Positions 35,127 through 43,813 are shown, counted from the stretch's first letter. The stretch is DNA of 64,000 nt from Enhygromyxa salina (GCF_002994615.1 NZ_PVNK01000110.1:1-64000), one strand, 5' to 3'. The notes: a model not told the origin generated them from the letters alone. Made by a program: numbers and translations.

Positions 35127-36440
35127 ATGAAGTTTTTCAAAACATTGGCAGCGACCGCCCTCCTCACCCTCCCGCTCGCGGGTTGCGACGGTGACGACCC
35201 CTTTACCGGCGCTGCCGAAGACCTCTGCGGTCCGTGCGGGAGCCTCGAGACCGGCTCGCTCACGATCGCCGGCAACGCTCGACTCGACGGCTTCTTCACC
35301 GCCGTCTCCACCCTCGGCAACGCCAACGCCCAGATCAAGGGTGACTTCGACGCCAACATCCTCGCCCTCGCCGACGCCTACGGCATGACCGCGACCACGG
35401 TCAACGCCGACTTCGTCAACGAGCTCGTTGCGACCATCAAGGCCGACATCGACGCCAACCTCGAAGGCGGCCTCAACATCGCCATCAAGCCGGCCGAGTG
35501 CAAGGCCAGCGTCGACGTCGCGATCGAGGCCCAGGCCTCCTGCGAGGTCCAGGCCGAGTGCGACGTCATGGTCGACCCCGGCATGGCCTCCGTCGCCTGC
35601 GAAGGCAGCTGCTCCGGCAGCTGCTCCGGCAGCTGCTCCGGCGAGCTCAGCTGCGCCATCACCACCCCGACCGTCAACTGCGAAGGCATGTGCGAGGGCA
35701 GCTGCGAGATCGAGGGCGCCGCGAGCTGCGAGGGCACCTGCCACGGTGAGTGCGACGCCGGCTGCTCCGCCACCGACGCAGACGGCCAGTGCCACGGTCG
35801 CTGCGAGGGCATGTGCACGGGCACCTGCGAGATCGAGGCCGAGGCCTCGTGCACGGGCACCTGCCACGGCACCTGCAAGGTCGACCAGGGCAGCGCCCAG
35901 TGCACCGCCGAGGCCGAGTGCGCCGGCTCCTGCGACGCCGAGTGCTCCGGCTCCTGCGAGGGCAACTTCACCCCGCCCAGCGCCTCGGCCGACTGCGAAG
36001 CCTCCGCCGAGTGCGAGGCCCAGGCCTCCGCGCAGGCCTCGGCCAGCGTCGAGTGCACCCCGCCCAGCATCGACATCGACATCTCGTTCAAGGCCGGCGT
36101 CGATGCAGCCGGCCAGGCCGCCTTCATCGCCCGCCTCGACGAGCTCAAGGTCCGCGGCGCCGCCATCCTTCAGGGCATGGCCCGCCTCCAGGCCCTCGTG
36201 ACCGGTGAGGTCAACGGCGAGGTCGTCTTCGACCCCTCCCCCGTCGTCGCCATCACCGGCGAGATCGAGGGCCTGATCAGCGCCGGCGTCGAGGGTGACT
36301 TCGACATCCCGGTCGGTCGCCTGCCCTGCGTGATCCCGGCCTTCCAGGAGGCCGCCGACACCCTCACCTCGGTCGGCACCGAAGCCGGTGGCACGATCAG
36401 CATGCAGCTCAGCTTCGCTTCCATCTTCACTGGTGGCTGA
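35127..36440 (+). CDS. Cysteine-rich lipoprotein B (C-x3-C repeats)
   Basis: Exported lipoprotein of 437 residues with 34 cysteines. Signal peptide MKFFKTLAATALLTLPLAGC, lipidation Cys 20. The helical N-domain is 35-125; the Cys-rich core (about 125-310) contains CEGSCSGSCSGSC and many CxGxC steps; the C-domain (about 315-437) is helical with one Cys. Same length as gene C and about 95% identical in the mature part by eye. The start has an AGGAG ribosome-binding site. Its last codons overlap the start of the VKOR-DsbA gene, so both should be made from one mRNA. Function unknown; possible roles are a disulphide-stapled surface fibre, adhesin or metal binder. Confidence 0.88.
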   Translation: MKFFKTLAATALLTLPLAGCDGDDPFTGAAEDLCGPCGSLETGSLTIAGNARLDGFFTAVSTLGNANAQIKGDFDANILALADAYGMTATTVNADFVNELVATIKADIDANLEGGLNIAIKPAECKASVDVAIEAQASCEVQAECDVMVDPGMASVACEGSCSGSCSGSCSGELSCAITTPTVNCEGMCEGSCEIEGAASCEGTCHGECDAGCSATDADGQCHGRCEGMCTGTCEIEAEASCTGTCHGTCKVDQGSAQCTAEAECAGSCDAECSGSCEGNFTPPSASADCEASAECEAQASAQASASVECTPPSIDIDISFKAGVDAAGQAAFIARLDELKVRGAAILQGMARLQALVTGEVNGEVVFDPSPVVAITGEIEGLISAGVEGDFDIPVGRLPCVIPAFQEAADTLTSVGTEAGGTISMQLSFASIFTGG

Positions 36441-37497
36441 GCTCTCCCCGTCCTCGGGAGCCACCTCGGCTCCCAGCAAGTGGCCGCCAGCGTTGTTGGC
36501 GGCCGCTGGTATATTGCTCTCGGTCGTTCTCGAGCTGGTCCACCTTCGGGCCTACCTCGATCCGACGACCGCGAGCTTTTGTGCGGTCGGCGGCAGCTTC
36601 GACTGTGACACGGTCGCGCTGTCACGCTTCAGCGTGGTCCTCGGCGTGCCCTTGCCGATCTGGGGCGCGGCGGGGTTCGTGGCCATGCTGATCGCGGCCT
36701 TGCGTCGCTCTCGCCTGCTCTTGCCCCTCGCAGCCGTGTCCGCGCTCGCCTCGGTCGCGCTCCTGCTCGAGGAGCTCCTCCACATCGGCTCGGTCTGTGT
36801 CATGTGCGAGGGGGTTCACCTCATCGCCATCATGCTCCTGCTCGTGGCCTGGCGTCAGCGCCACGTCACCCGCCCGACCACGGCCAAGACAGCGGCCCTC
36901 GAGCTCGCGCTGCCTGCCCTCATCGTCATTGTGGCGGGCCTGGTCGTGCCCCCCTATTGGTCGCTCGTGTCGTGGAAGAGCGGGGTCCGCTACGCCCACG
37001 GGGTCGACGAAGAAGGCCGCGAGTGGATCGGCGCCGAAGACCCCAAGGTCACCGTCGTCGAGTACGTGGATTACGGCTGCCCCCACTGCGCCGTCGCGGC
37101 GAGCAAGATGCGGATGTTGGTCGCAGAGCACCCCAACGAGATCCGCCTGGTCCGCCACCACCAGCCGCGCATGCGCTGCAAGCTGGGTTCACAGTGTCAG
37201 TACGCCCGCGCGGCGATCTGCGCCGCGAAGCAGGATCTTTTCTGGCAGATGGATGACTGGCTGTTTCGCCACGCTGCCGGCCACGAGAAGACGGATCTCG
37301 AGCAAGCCGCGGTCGATGTCGGCTTTGACCATGCCGCGCTCGTCGAGTGCATGGACAAGCCCGAGACCTACGCCGAAGCCGACACCTACGCGAGCGCGGC
37401 CCGCAAGGCCAAGATCCGCTCGGTCCCCGGCTACATCGTCGACGGCGAGCAGCTGCCCATCACCGAGGTCCACGCCACGATCCTCGAATCGCTGTAG
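36433..37497 (+). CDS. VKOR-DsbA fusion (disulphide-bond formation)
   Basis: Inner-membrane oxidative folding enzyme of about 354 residues. The VKOR domain has four or five helices with the loop cysteines at 50 and 58 (FCAVGGSFDC, seven apart as in VKOR) and the active-site CVMC at 122-125. A DsbA/thioredoxin-like periplasmic domain follows, with CPHC at 216-219 and the cis-Pro loop SVPGYIVDG. Such fusions pass electrons from substrate thiols to quinone. The likely start is GTG 36433, overlapping the stop of lipoprotein B by 8 nt; the frame is open further upstream (GTG 36388). Its position between two Cys-rich lipoproteins suggests they are substrates. Confidence 0.9.
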   Translation: MAELSPSSGATSAPSKWPPALLAAAGILLSVVLELVHLRAYLDPTTASFCAVGGSFDCDTVALSRFSVVLGVPLPIWGAAGFVAMLIAALRRSRLLLPLAAVSALASVALLLEELLHIGSVCVMCEGVHLIAIMLLLVAWRQRHVTRPTTAKTAALELALPALIVIVAGLVVPPYWSLVSWKSGVRYAHGVDEEGREWIGAEDPKVTVVEYVDYGCPHCAVAASKMRMLVAEHPNEIRLVRHHQPRMRCKLGSQCQYARAAICAAKQDLFWQMDDWLFRHAAGHEKTDLEQAAVDVGFDHAALVECMDKPETYAEADTYASAARKAKIRSVPGYIVDGEQLPITEVHATILESL

Positions 37498-37625
37498 CAC
37501 CACGAATTACCTACTGCTCCATTGAGCATTGTGACTATCGACGACGGCCTCGACCCATTGCACGGTTCGAGGTCGCGTGGGATTCTCGCGGTCGCCGCAT
37601 GTTTGACAGCGGGAGATCCCCCACG

Positions 37626-38939
37626 ATGAAGCTCTTCAACACACTCGCAGTAACCGCCCTCCTCATTGTCCCACTCACGGGCTGCACCGATGCCGACCCC
37701 TTCACTGGCGCAGCCGAAGACCTCTGCGGCCCGTGCGGGAGCCTCGAGACCGGCTCGCTCACGATCGCCGGCAACGCTCGACTCGACGGCTTCTTCAACG
37801 CCGTCTCCACCCTCGGCAACGCCAACGCCCAGATCAGGGGTGACTTCGACGCCAACATCCTCGCCCTCGCCGACGCCTACGGCATGACCGCGACCACGGT
37901 CAACGCCGACTTCGTCAACGAGCTCGTCGCCGAGATCCAGCTCGACATCGAGGACAACCTCGAAGGCGGCCTCAACATCGCCATCAAGCCGGCCGAGTGC
38001 AAGGCCAGCGTCGACGTCGCGATCGAGGCCCAGGCCTCCTGCGAGGTCCAGGCCGAGTGCGACGTCATGGTCGACCCCGGCATGGCCTCCGTCGCCTGCG
38101 AAGGCAGCTGCTCCGGCAGCTGCTCCGGCAGCTGCTCCGGCGAGCTCAGCTGCGCCATCACCACCCCGACCGTCAACTGCGAAGGCATGTGCGAGGGCAG
38201 CTGCAAGATCGAGGGCGCCGCGAGCTGCGAGGGCACCTGCCACGGTGAGTGCGACGGCGGCTGCTCCTCCACCGACGCAAACGGCCAGTGCCACGGTCGC
38301 TGCGAGGGCATGTGCACGGGCACCTGCGAGATCGAGGCCGAGGCCTCGTGCACGGGCACCTGCCACGGCACCTGCAAGGTCGACCAGGGCAGCGCCCAGT
38401 GCACCGCCGAGGCCGAGTGCGCCGGCAGCTGCGACGCCGAGTGCTCCGGCTCCTGCGAGGGCAACTTCACCCCGCCCAGCGCCTCGGCCGACTGCGAAGC
38501 CTCCGCCGAGTGCGAGGCCCAGGCCTCCGCGCAGGCCTCGGCCAGCGTCGAGTGCACCCCGCCCAGCATCGACATCGACATCGCGTTCAAGGCCGGCATC
38601 TCGGCCGACGACCAGGCCGCCTTCATCGCCCGCCTCGACGCGCTCAAGGTCCGCGGCGCCGCCATCCTACAGGGCATGGCCCGCCTCCAGGCCCTCGTGA
38701 CCGGTGAGGTCAACGGCGAGGTCGTCTTCGACCCCTCCCCCGTCGTCGCCATCACCGGCGAGATCGAGGGCCTGATCAGCGCCGGCGTCGAGGGCGACTT
38801 CGACATCCCAGTCGGCCGCCTCCCCTGCGTGATCCCGGCCTTCCAGGAGGCCGCCGACACCCTCACCTCGGTCAGCACCGAAGCCGGCGCCACAATCAAC
38901 ATGCAGCTCAGCTTCGCGACTATCTTCACTGGTGGCTAA
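37626..38939 (+). CDS. Cysteine-rich lipoprotein C (near-duplicate of B)
   Basis: 437 residues and 34 cysteines, same layout as lipoprotein B. The signal peptide (MKLFNTLAVTALLIVPLTGC) differs clearly from B, while from residue 26 on there are only about 20 changes, clustered near residues 100-112 and 325-335. The Cys positions are all kept. The start has GGGAGA at good spacing. A palindromic element begins 18 bp after the stop. Probably produced by duplication with later gene conversion. Confidence 0.88.
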   Translation: MKLFNTLAVTALLIVPLTGCTDADPFTGAAEDLCGPCGSLETGSLTIAGNARLDGFFNAVSTLGNANAQIRGDFDANILALADAYGMTATTVNADFVNELVAEIQLDIEDNLEGGLNIAIKPAECKASVDVAIEAQASCEVQAECDVMVDPGMASVACEGSCSGSCSGSCSGELSCAITTPTVNCEGMCEGSCKIEGAASCEGTCHGECDGGCSSTDANGQCHGRCEGMCTGTCEIEAEASCTGTCHGTCKVDQGSAQCTAEAECAGSCDAECSGSCEGNFTPPSASADCEASAECEAQASAQASASVECTPPSIDIDIAFKAGISADDQAAFIARLDALKVRGAAILQGMARLQALVTGEVNGEVVFDPSPVVAITGEIEGLISAGVEGDFDIPVGRLPCVIPAFQEAADTLTSVSTEAGATINMQLSFATIFTGG

Positions 38940-38957
38940 GAGCGCTCGAGCCCCCTC

Positions 38958-39123
38958 CTAGCAGCCCGGGGTGCAATGCATCGTGTCGCCTCGCGCCGGA
39001 ATGTTCGCCGAGGGCCCGAAGCCAAAACGCCGCTGTACCGGGCGTACTGCAAGTTTTGGCGACAAAGCCCTCGGCGAAAAGGCCAAGCGAGGCGGCGCGA
39101 GGCATTGCACCCCGGCCTGCTAG
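38958..39123 (-). mobile_element. 166-bp CTAG palindromic element, copy A
   Basis: Complete copy with terminal inverted repeats of about 22 bp (CTAGCAGCCCGGGGTGCAATG at the left end, one mismatch at the right end) and quasi-palindromic interior. It is inverted relative to copies B and C. The right CTAG contains the TAG stop codon of the hydrolase gene on the minus strand. CTAG at both ends is consistent with a 4-bp target duplication, as in IS5-like MITEs. Confidence 0.88.
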
Positions 39124-40112
39124 AGGAACTCGACGAGCCAGCGGGCCACGAGCGGTCCGTGCTCGAGGTTTGGCGCGTGGCCGGCTCGCTCGACGACCCG
39201 CAGCCGGGCTCGCCCGCGCATCGCGGCCTCGAAGCGGCGACCGATCTCGAGCGGAAACACCGAGTCGTGCTCGCCCCAGATCAGCAGCGTCTCGTGCGTG
39301 ACCTCGCCGGGACGCTGATCGAGCGCGCCGAGCTGCTCGATCATCCCCTCGAGCAGCTGGGTCTTCTCCTCGCGGAAGCGCCCATACATCGCGTCGAGCA
39401 CCTGGGTGTGGATCCAGCGCGGCGTCTTGGGTGGCTTGTAGTAGCCGAGCTCGAGCAGGGTCTGCACGTCCTCGGGCTTGCTCGGCACGAGCAGATCCCC
39501 GACGTGGCTGACGGCGAAGCGCTGGAGCATCGCGGCGAGATCCTCGGCGGTGTAGGAGCGCCCGGGGCTGTCGAGGATCGCGAGCTTGGCGACGCGCTCG
39601 GGGTGCATCGCCGCGAGCTCGTGGGCGACGATGCCGCCGTAGGAGATGCCCACGAAGCTGGCGTTGTCGATCCCGAGGTGATCGAGCAGCTCGACGACGA
39701 CCTCGAGCTGGTAGTCGATGCCGAAGTCGCGGCGCTTGGACCACGAGTCGCCGAACCACAGCAGATCCGGAACGATCACGCGATGGTTGGCGAGCAGCGG
39801 CCCGATCTGCTCGTGCCACTGCCACACGGCCGAGGCGCCGAAGCCATGCAGGAGCACGACCGCGGGGCCCTCGCCGCCGTCGAAGTAGTGCACGTTCGCG
39901 TCGCCGAGGCGCACGCTCTCGGATCGCACGCCGCGTCGCTCGAGCTTGCGGACCAGCTGGCGCTCACCGATACGAACGACGTTGCAGGCGGCGACCAACT
40001 CCAGCATCACGGTCGCGCTGAGGACCAGCAGACCACGCGGGCGCACAGGCCTACGACGCAACAGGTCGGGCTGAAGCATTCGGCGGAGGCTGTTGGCGCG
40101 CGTGCTCAACAT
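39120..40112 (-). CDS. Alpha/beta hydrolase, lipoprotein
   Basis: Predicted membrane-bound esterase or lipase-like hydrolase of 330 residues. A basic N-terminus and hydrophobic segment end in LVAAC, a lipobox. The hydrolase core has the oxyanion loop HGFGAS, the nucleophile elbow GISYGG, the acid in WGEHDSVFP and the His in AGHAPNLEH. The start ATG 40112 is chosen because TAGTTT is 8 nt upstream; ATG 40118 is the alternative. The stop codon lies in the end of the palindromic element. Substrate unknown. Confidence 0.88.
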   Translation of the reverse strand: MLSTRANSLRRMLQPDLLRRRPVRPRGLLVLSATVMLELVAACNVVRIGERQLVRKLERRGVRSESVRLGDANVHYFDGGEGPAVVLLHGFGASAVWQWHEQIGPLLANHRVIVPDLLWFGDSWSKRRDFGIDYQLEVVVELLDHLGIDNASFVGISYGGIVAHELAAMHPERVAKLAILDSPGRSYTAEDLAAMLQRFAVSHVGDLLVPSKPEDVQTLLELGYYKPPKTPRWIHTQVLDAMYGRFREEKTQLLEGMIEQLGALDQRPGEVTHETLLIWGEHDSVFPLEIGRRFEAAMRGRARLRVVERAGHAPNLEHGPLVARWLVEFL

Positions 40113-40120
40113 GCCCATAA

Positions 40121-40126
40121 AAACTA
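40121..40126 (-). promoter_or_regulatory. -10 hexamer TAGTTT, leaderless type
   Basis: TAGTTT on the minus strand is 8 nt before the ATG at 40112, in an AT-richer patch than its surroundings. Confidence 0.4.
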
Positions 40127-40265
40127 GATCGAGCTCGATCTCCAAAGATGTGCGGTGGATCGCTGCGCAATTGCTCTCGCACAATCTCCAAAACTGCGCA
40201 GACCCATGCGCGAGCACGGGTCTGGTGTAGCGAATCCGCAACAGGCCGAGGGCCTGGACTCGGGA

Positions 40266-41006
40266 TCAGGTGCGAGCAGGCAGCTGCGGCGCGCGGAGGT
40301 AACGAATCATCGGGGCGATGAAGGGCACCATCACGAGCATCGTGGCGCCGGCGAACACACCGACCTTGCCGTAGAGCGCAGGCAGCGTCTCGGGCCCGAG
40401 GATGAGGTAGCCAATCGTGGGCGGCCCGAACACACCGAGGCCATCGAGGAGGCAGACGACGCCGGTGGCGCCGAGCATCAGCGGGCCCCAGGTCTTGCCG
40501 CGAACGAGGCCGACGAAGCCGACGACACCCACAGCGAGCAGGCCCAGCTGCAGCCACTCACCGCGCGGCGCGAGGGCGTAGAGGATCAGCAGCGGCAAGG
40601 TGCTGCCGGCCGACTTCACGGCCCGCCGCATCAGCGCCATCGAGTCCTCCTGGAAGTTCCACCGCTCGCTGGTCTTCTCCGAGTACTCGTACTTCGCGGC
40701 CATGCCCTCGCCGGTCAGGCACAGGACCACGAGCAGGTGGGTCACGCCGAAGAACACGAAGATCGGCTCGGGGCCGATCTTGAACAACACCAGCAGCATC
40801 AAGCTGCCAAAATTGCCGACGCCCATGGCGAACCACCGCGCCCAGAACCACTCGGCGGCCAGGCCAAAGAAGGCCAGCCCGTAGCACAGCGCGAGCCCCA
40901 AATTGACCGGGAGGAGCTCGTCGGGCCCGAGCCACGCCGTCATCGCAAATTGGATGACGAAGAAGGACAAGATCAGCAGGGCGAGGGCGCGTCGAATTCC
41001 GATCAT
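40266..41006 (-). CDS. Polytopic membrane protein, unknown function
   Basis: 246 residues with about seven hydrophobic helices and a hydrophilic loop (KYEYSEKTSERWNFQEDS) near residue 110. It has no motif I recognise. It is divergent from the small lipoprotein at 41087 and upstream of the hydrolase on the same strand, 153 nt apart. TAGGCT lies 12 nt before the ATG. Confidence 0.75.
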   Translation of the reverse strand: MIGIRRALALLILSFFVIQFAMTAWLGPDELLPVNLGLALCYGLAFFGLAAEWFWARWFAMGVGNFGSLMLLVLFKIGPEPIFVFFGVTHLLVVLCLTGEGMAAKYEYSEKTSERWNFQEDSMALMRRAVKSAGSTLPLLILYALAPRGEWLQLGLLAVGVVGFVGLVRGKTWGPLMLGATGVVCLLDGLGVFGPPTIGYLILGPETLPALYGKVGVFAGATMLVMVPFIAPMIRYLRAPQLPART

Positions 41007-41018
41007 GAGCTTGGGACC

Positions 41019-41024
41019 AGCCTA
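41019..41024 (-). promoter_or_regulatory. Possible -10 hexamer TAGGCT
   Basis: Lies 12 nt before the ATG at 41006 on the minus strand, giving a predicted leader of only about 5 nt. Confidence 0.4.
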
Positions 41025-41086
41025 CGCCCCCCTCGGCCCCGCTGCAACGCGGCCGCCGCCGCTGGCGTCGGAGCCAACATCCCGCA

Positions 41087-41491
41087 ATGATGGCGGTCAT
41101 GAGGAGCTCGGCGGCAGTCCTGGCGGTGGTCGCCACCTTCGGGTGCGTGGCTGGCGAGATCCAGCGCGAGCCCCTGCACGACACCATCTCGCTGCTGTCG
41201 CCGCGCTGCGCCGGGGCCGGCTCATGCGTGCTCGGCCACGTGACCGAAGCCGGGACCGCGGCGCCGATCGCCGAGGCCGCGGTGTTCCTCGAGCGCGAGC
41301 TCGAGCCCGACGAGAGCGAGCCCGTCCGCATCCTCGCCCTCACCGATGAGCAGGGCGTGTTCGTCGTCGGCGAGCCGCCCCCGGGCAGCTATCGGATCGC
41401 CATCTACAAGGACGCGAGCTCCGTCGAGGTCATGGGCGTCGAGCTCGGCCGCGAAGGCACGACCATGCTCCCCGTCCGCCTCGCCCTCTGA
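41087..41491 (+). CDS. Small lipoprotein with carboxypeptidase-regulatory-like domain
   Basis: 134 residues. The signal peptide ends in a lipobox-like TFGC (Cys about 20). After a short linker, VLGHVTEAGTAAPIAEAAVFL to SYRIAIYKDASSVEVMGVEL matches the beta-sandwich CarboxypepD_reg-like fold found in surface proteins. Several in-frame ATGs (41087, 41090, 41099) make the exact start uncertain. Confidence 0.75.
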   Translation: MMAVMRSSAAVLAVVATFGCVAGEIQREPLHDTISLLSPRCAGAGSCVLGHVTEAGTAAPIAEAAVFLERELEPDESEPVRILALTDEQGVFVVGEPPPGSYRIAIYKDASSVEVMGVELGREGTTMLPVRLAL

Positions 41492-41516
41492 CGGCCCTGA
41501 CGAGCCTGAAGGGGCG

Positions 41517-42251
41517 TCAAGAAAACCAGGTCAGCGCGGCGAGGACCGCGAGCACGCCCGCGCCGACGATCATCAGCACCATCGTACGGTCGAGCTTGTC
41601 CTCGTCGCGGATCATCGGCTTGCGCGAGCCGACGTGGCCGGCCTCTGACTCCTCGACAGACAGCGGGCGGTGGGACCTGGTGATGCGCTCGCGTTGCCGC
41701 TCGCGCTCGCGGACGGCCCGACGGCGGCGCGAGAGCTCGGCTGATTTGGGGTTGTCGGGCAGCTGGATCCGTCGCGTGTCACCGTCGAGCTCCTCGCCGG
41801 CCTCGAGCCGCACGACCGGGAGCGCGAGGCTCGAGACGTCACCGTGGACGACCTCGCGCAGCTTCGGGCCCTCGCCAGCGTGGCGCCGGACGATCCGCCC
41901 CTGGTTGCTGACGAAGCCCTCGACCGCGCGCTGGATCGCCGCGACGGCCTCATTTGTTGGGAGCCCGACGTCGACGCGGACCATCGCGTGGTTCGGCCCG
42001 CGCCGGGCGCTGAACAGCCCCTCGACCTTGCGCAGGGCCGGGCCGTCGAGCCGCGCGCTCGTGCACACGACGATCAGCCCGAGGTCACCACAGCGCTCGA
42101 TCGCGTCGCCGACCCGGCGCGGACGCTCGTCGACGCCCGCGACCAGCCCCGCCTCGTGTCCGAGCGCGTGCAGGCCATCGAGGACGTCCTCGAGGGTGTC
42201 CTCATCGGCGGTCGCGCAGACCAGCGTGACAACGACCTTCCGTCCGTCCAT
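41517..42251 (-). CDS. Hypothetical protein with Rossmann-like N-domain and C-terminal membrane anchor
   Basis: 244 residues. The N-terminal domain (KVVVTLVCATADEDTLEDVLDGL ... LIVVCTSARLDG) has an alternating beta/alpha layout that faintly resembles TIR-like folds, but no catalytic Glu could be assigned. A linker rich in Arg (RRRRAVRERERQRERITR) leads to a single C-terminal helix (TMVLMIVGAGVLAVLAALTWF). The protein would be tail-anchored with its domain in the cytosol. The frame is open upstream to 42512, so the start is uncertain. Confidence 0.6.
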   Translation of the reverse strand: MDGRKVVVTLVCATADEDTLEDVLDGLHALGHEAGLVAGVDERPRRVGDAIERCGDLGLIVVCTSARLDGPALRKVEGLFSARRGPNHAMVRVDVGLPTNEAVAAIQRAVEGFVSNQGRIVRRHAGEGPKLREVVHGDVSSLALPVVRLEAGEELDGDTRRIQLPDNPKSAELSRRRRAVRERERQRERITRSHRPLSVEESEAGHVGSRKPMIRDEDKLDRTMVLMIVGAGVLAVLAALTWFS

Positions 42252-42434
42252 GGGGTGCTCGTGAGCGCCGCCCTTGCGCTCGAAAATGTGTTCGACCGCG
42301 AAGCGCTGACTCAATTCGTATAGTGCTTGAGCTTCGCGAACCAGAGGAAAACACACGGTTCCACGTCGGGCAAAACGCCCCACTTCGTTGGATCGGGCGC
42401 TGTCATCGCAGGCCACATGCGGTAGATCGCGTCC

Positions 42435-43310
42435 ATGTCCGATACAAACGCCGACAGCATCTCGATCGTCGCGGTCATCGGTGCCGGGACCATGGGCCAC
42501 GGCATCGCTCAAATTTGCGCGATGGCGGGCTGCACGACCCGGCTCACGGACGTCGGTCAGGATCAGATCGACGCCGGGCTCACCCGCATCGCAGCCAACC
42601 TCGACAAGGGGGTCGCGCGCGCCAAGGTCAGCGAAGATCAGCGCCGCGAGACCCTCGCCCGGCTCTCGGGCACGACCTCGCTCGAGGACGCGGTCCGCGA
42701 GGCCGACCTCGTGATCGAGGCTGCGCCCGAAAAACTCGAGATCAAGCGCGACATCTTCTCTCGCGTCGCCGCCGTCGTCGGCGAGCAGGCCGTGCTCGGG
42801 ACCAACACCAGCTCACTGTCGATCACCGACATCGCCGAGCCGATCCCAAACCCCAGCCGCGTGATCGGGCTGCACTTTTTCAACCCGGTCCACATCATGA
42901 AGCTGCTCGAGATCGTGATCGGCGGCGAGACCAGCGCCGAGGTCACCGCAAAAATGCGCGCGTTCGCGGACCGCATCGGCAAGCAGCCGATCGTCGTCAA
43001 GGACGCCCCCGGCTTCGCGACCAGCCGCCTCGGCCTGGTCATCGGCCTCGAGGCGATCCGCATGGTCGAGCAGGGCGTGGCCTCGGCCGAGGACATCGAC
43101 AAGGCCATGACCCTCGGCTACGGCTTCCCGATGGGCCCGCTCGAGCTCACCGATCTGGTCGGCCTCGACGTGCGCCTGAGCATCGCCGAGTACCTCGCCG
43201 ACAAGCTCGACGGCGGCGAGCACTTCCGGCCCCCGCAGCTGCTCCGCGACATGGTCGCCGAGGGCAAGCTCGGCAAGAAGTCCGGGCGCGGGTTTTACGA
43301 CTGGGACTGA
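42435..43310 (+). CDS. 3-hydroxybutyryl/3-hydroxyacyl-CoA dehydrogenase
   Basis: NAD-dependent dehydrogenase of 291 residues for short-chain 3-hydroxyacyl-CoA, in fatty-acid or butanoate metabolism. The Rossmann motif is GAGTMGHGIAQ, the catalytic His is in HFFNPVHIMKL, and the dimer domain has DAPGFATSRL and GYGFPMGPLELTDLVGLD. Length and layout match HbdA/FadB2. It is a single gene; TAGATC is 6 nt before the ATG. Confidence 0.93.
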   Translation: MSDTNADSISIVAVIGAGTMGHGIAQICAMAGCTTRLTDVGQDQIDAGLTRIAANLDKGVARAKVSEDQRRETLARLSGTTSLEDAVREADLVIEAAPEKLEIKRDIFSRVAAVVGEQAVLGTNTSSLSITDIAEPIPNPSRVIGLHFFNPVHIMKLLEIVIGGETSAEVTAKMRAFADRIGKQPIVVKDAPGFATSRLGLVIGLEAIRMVEQGVASAEDIDKAMTLGYGFPMGPLELTDLVGLDVRLSIAEYLADKLDGGEHFRPPQLLRDMVAEGKLGKKSGRGFYDWD

Positions 43311-43336
43311 GCGAGGGGCCGCCAAGCCCGCTGCGC

Positions 43337-43801
43337 TCAGCCCGAACACTCGCCTGTCGGGCCGCGTCGGCCGTGTCGGCCGTGTCCGCCGCCCTGCCCT
43401 CGCCCGCCGCGCGCGAGGCAGCGCTCGAAGGCCGGGAGGTGCCGTTCTCGGGAGGCTTCTCGCAGCCTCGACATGAGCTCTCGGATGCGCGGCTCGTCGA
43501 CCTTCTCGATCAGACGGGCATACAGCGCGTCGTTCTCGCGCTCGGCCTCGACCCCCTCTCGACACGCGGCCTCCAGGGTCGCCGGGGCCTCGACGTGGTC
43601 GGCCCAACGATCGGCGGGTGGCTCGAGGCCGTGGCGGCTGTAGACCCTCAGCAGGGCCTCGATGTGCCGTCCCTCGGCCTCGATGATGTTCACGAAGGGG
43701 CGGACCTCGCCGAAGCGGTCGAGGACAGCCCGGTAGGTGGCGCGGGCCTTGTATTCGTCGTCGAGGGCCGCGTCGAGCGCCTCGCGCGTCGCTTCGTTCA
43801 T
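43337..43801 (-). CDS. DUF2202-like ferritin-fold protein
   Basis: 154 residues, all helical. DDEYKARATYRAVLDRFG near residue 14, FVNIIEAEGRHIEALL near 35 and later Glu/His residues fit the ferritin-like DUF2202 family, which has a di-iron site. The C-terminus is Gly/Arg-rich. The start at ATG 43801 follows TACCTT by 6 nt. Role unknown; a link to oxidative stress is only an inference from the fold. Confidence 0.8.
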   Translation of the reverse strand: MNEATREALDAALDDEYKARATYRAVLDRFGEVRPFVNIIEAEGRHIEALLRVYSRHGLEPPADRWADHVEAPATLEAACREGVEAERENDALYARLIEKVDEPRIRELMSRLREASRERHLPAFERCLARGGRGQGGGHGRHGRRGPTGECSG

Positions 43802-43807
43802 GGACGC

Positions 43808-43813
43808 AAGGTA
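43808..43813 (-). promoter_or_regulatory. -10 hexamer TACCTT, leaderless type
   Basis: TACCTT on the minus strand is 6 nt before the ATG at 43801, with no ribosome-binding site. Confidence 0.5.

Noticed and set aside
33565..38939. Cysteine-rich trio as metallothioneins
   Set aside because: They are exported, have large helical domains and lie with a disulphide-forming enzyme; metal binding remains possible but is second choice.
38976..39123. Short proteins encoded by the palindromic element (MHRVASRR-type frames)
   Set aside because: The frames exist only because the element lacks stops; copies differ without protein-like constraint and have no start signals.
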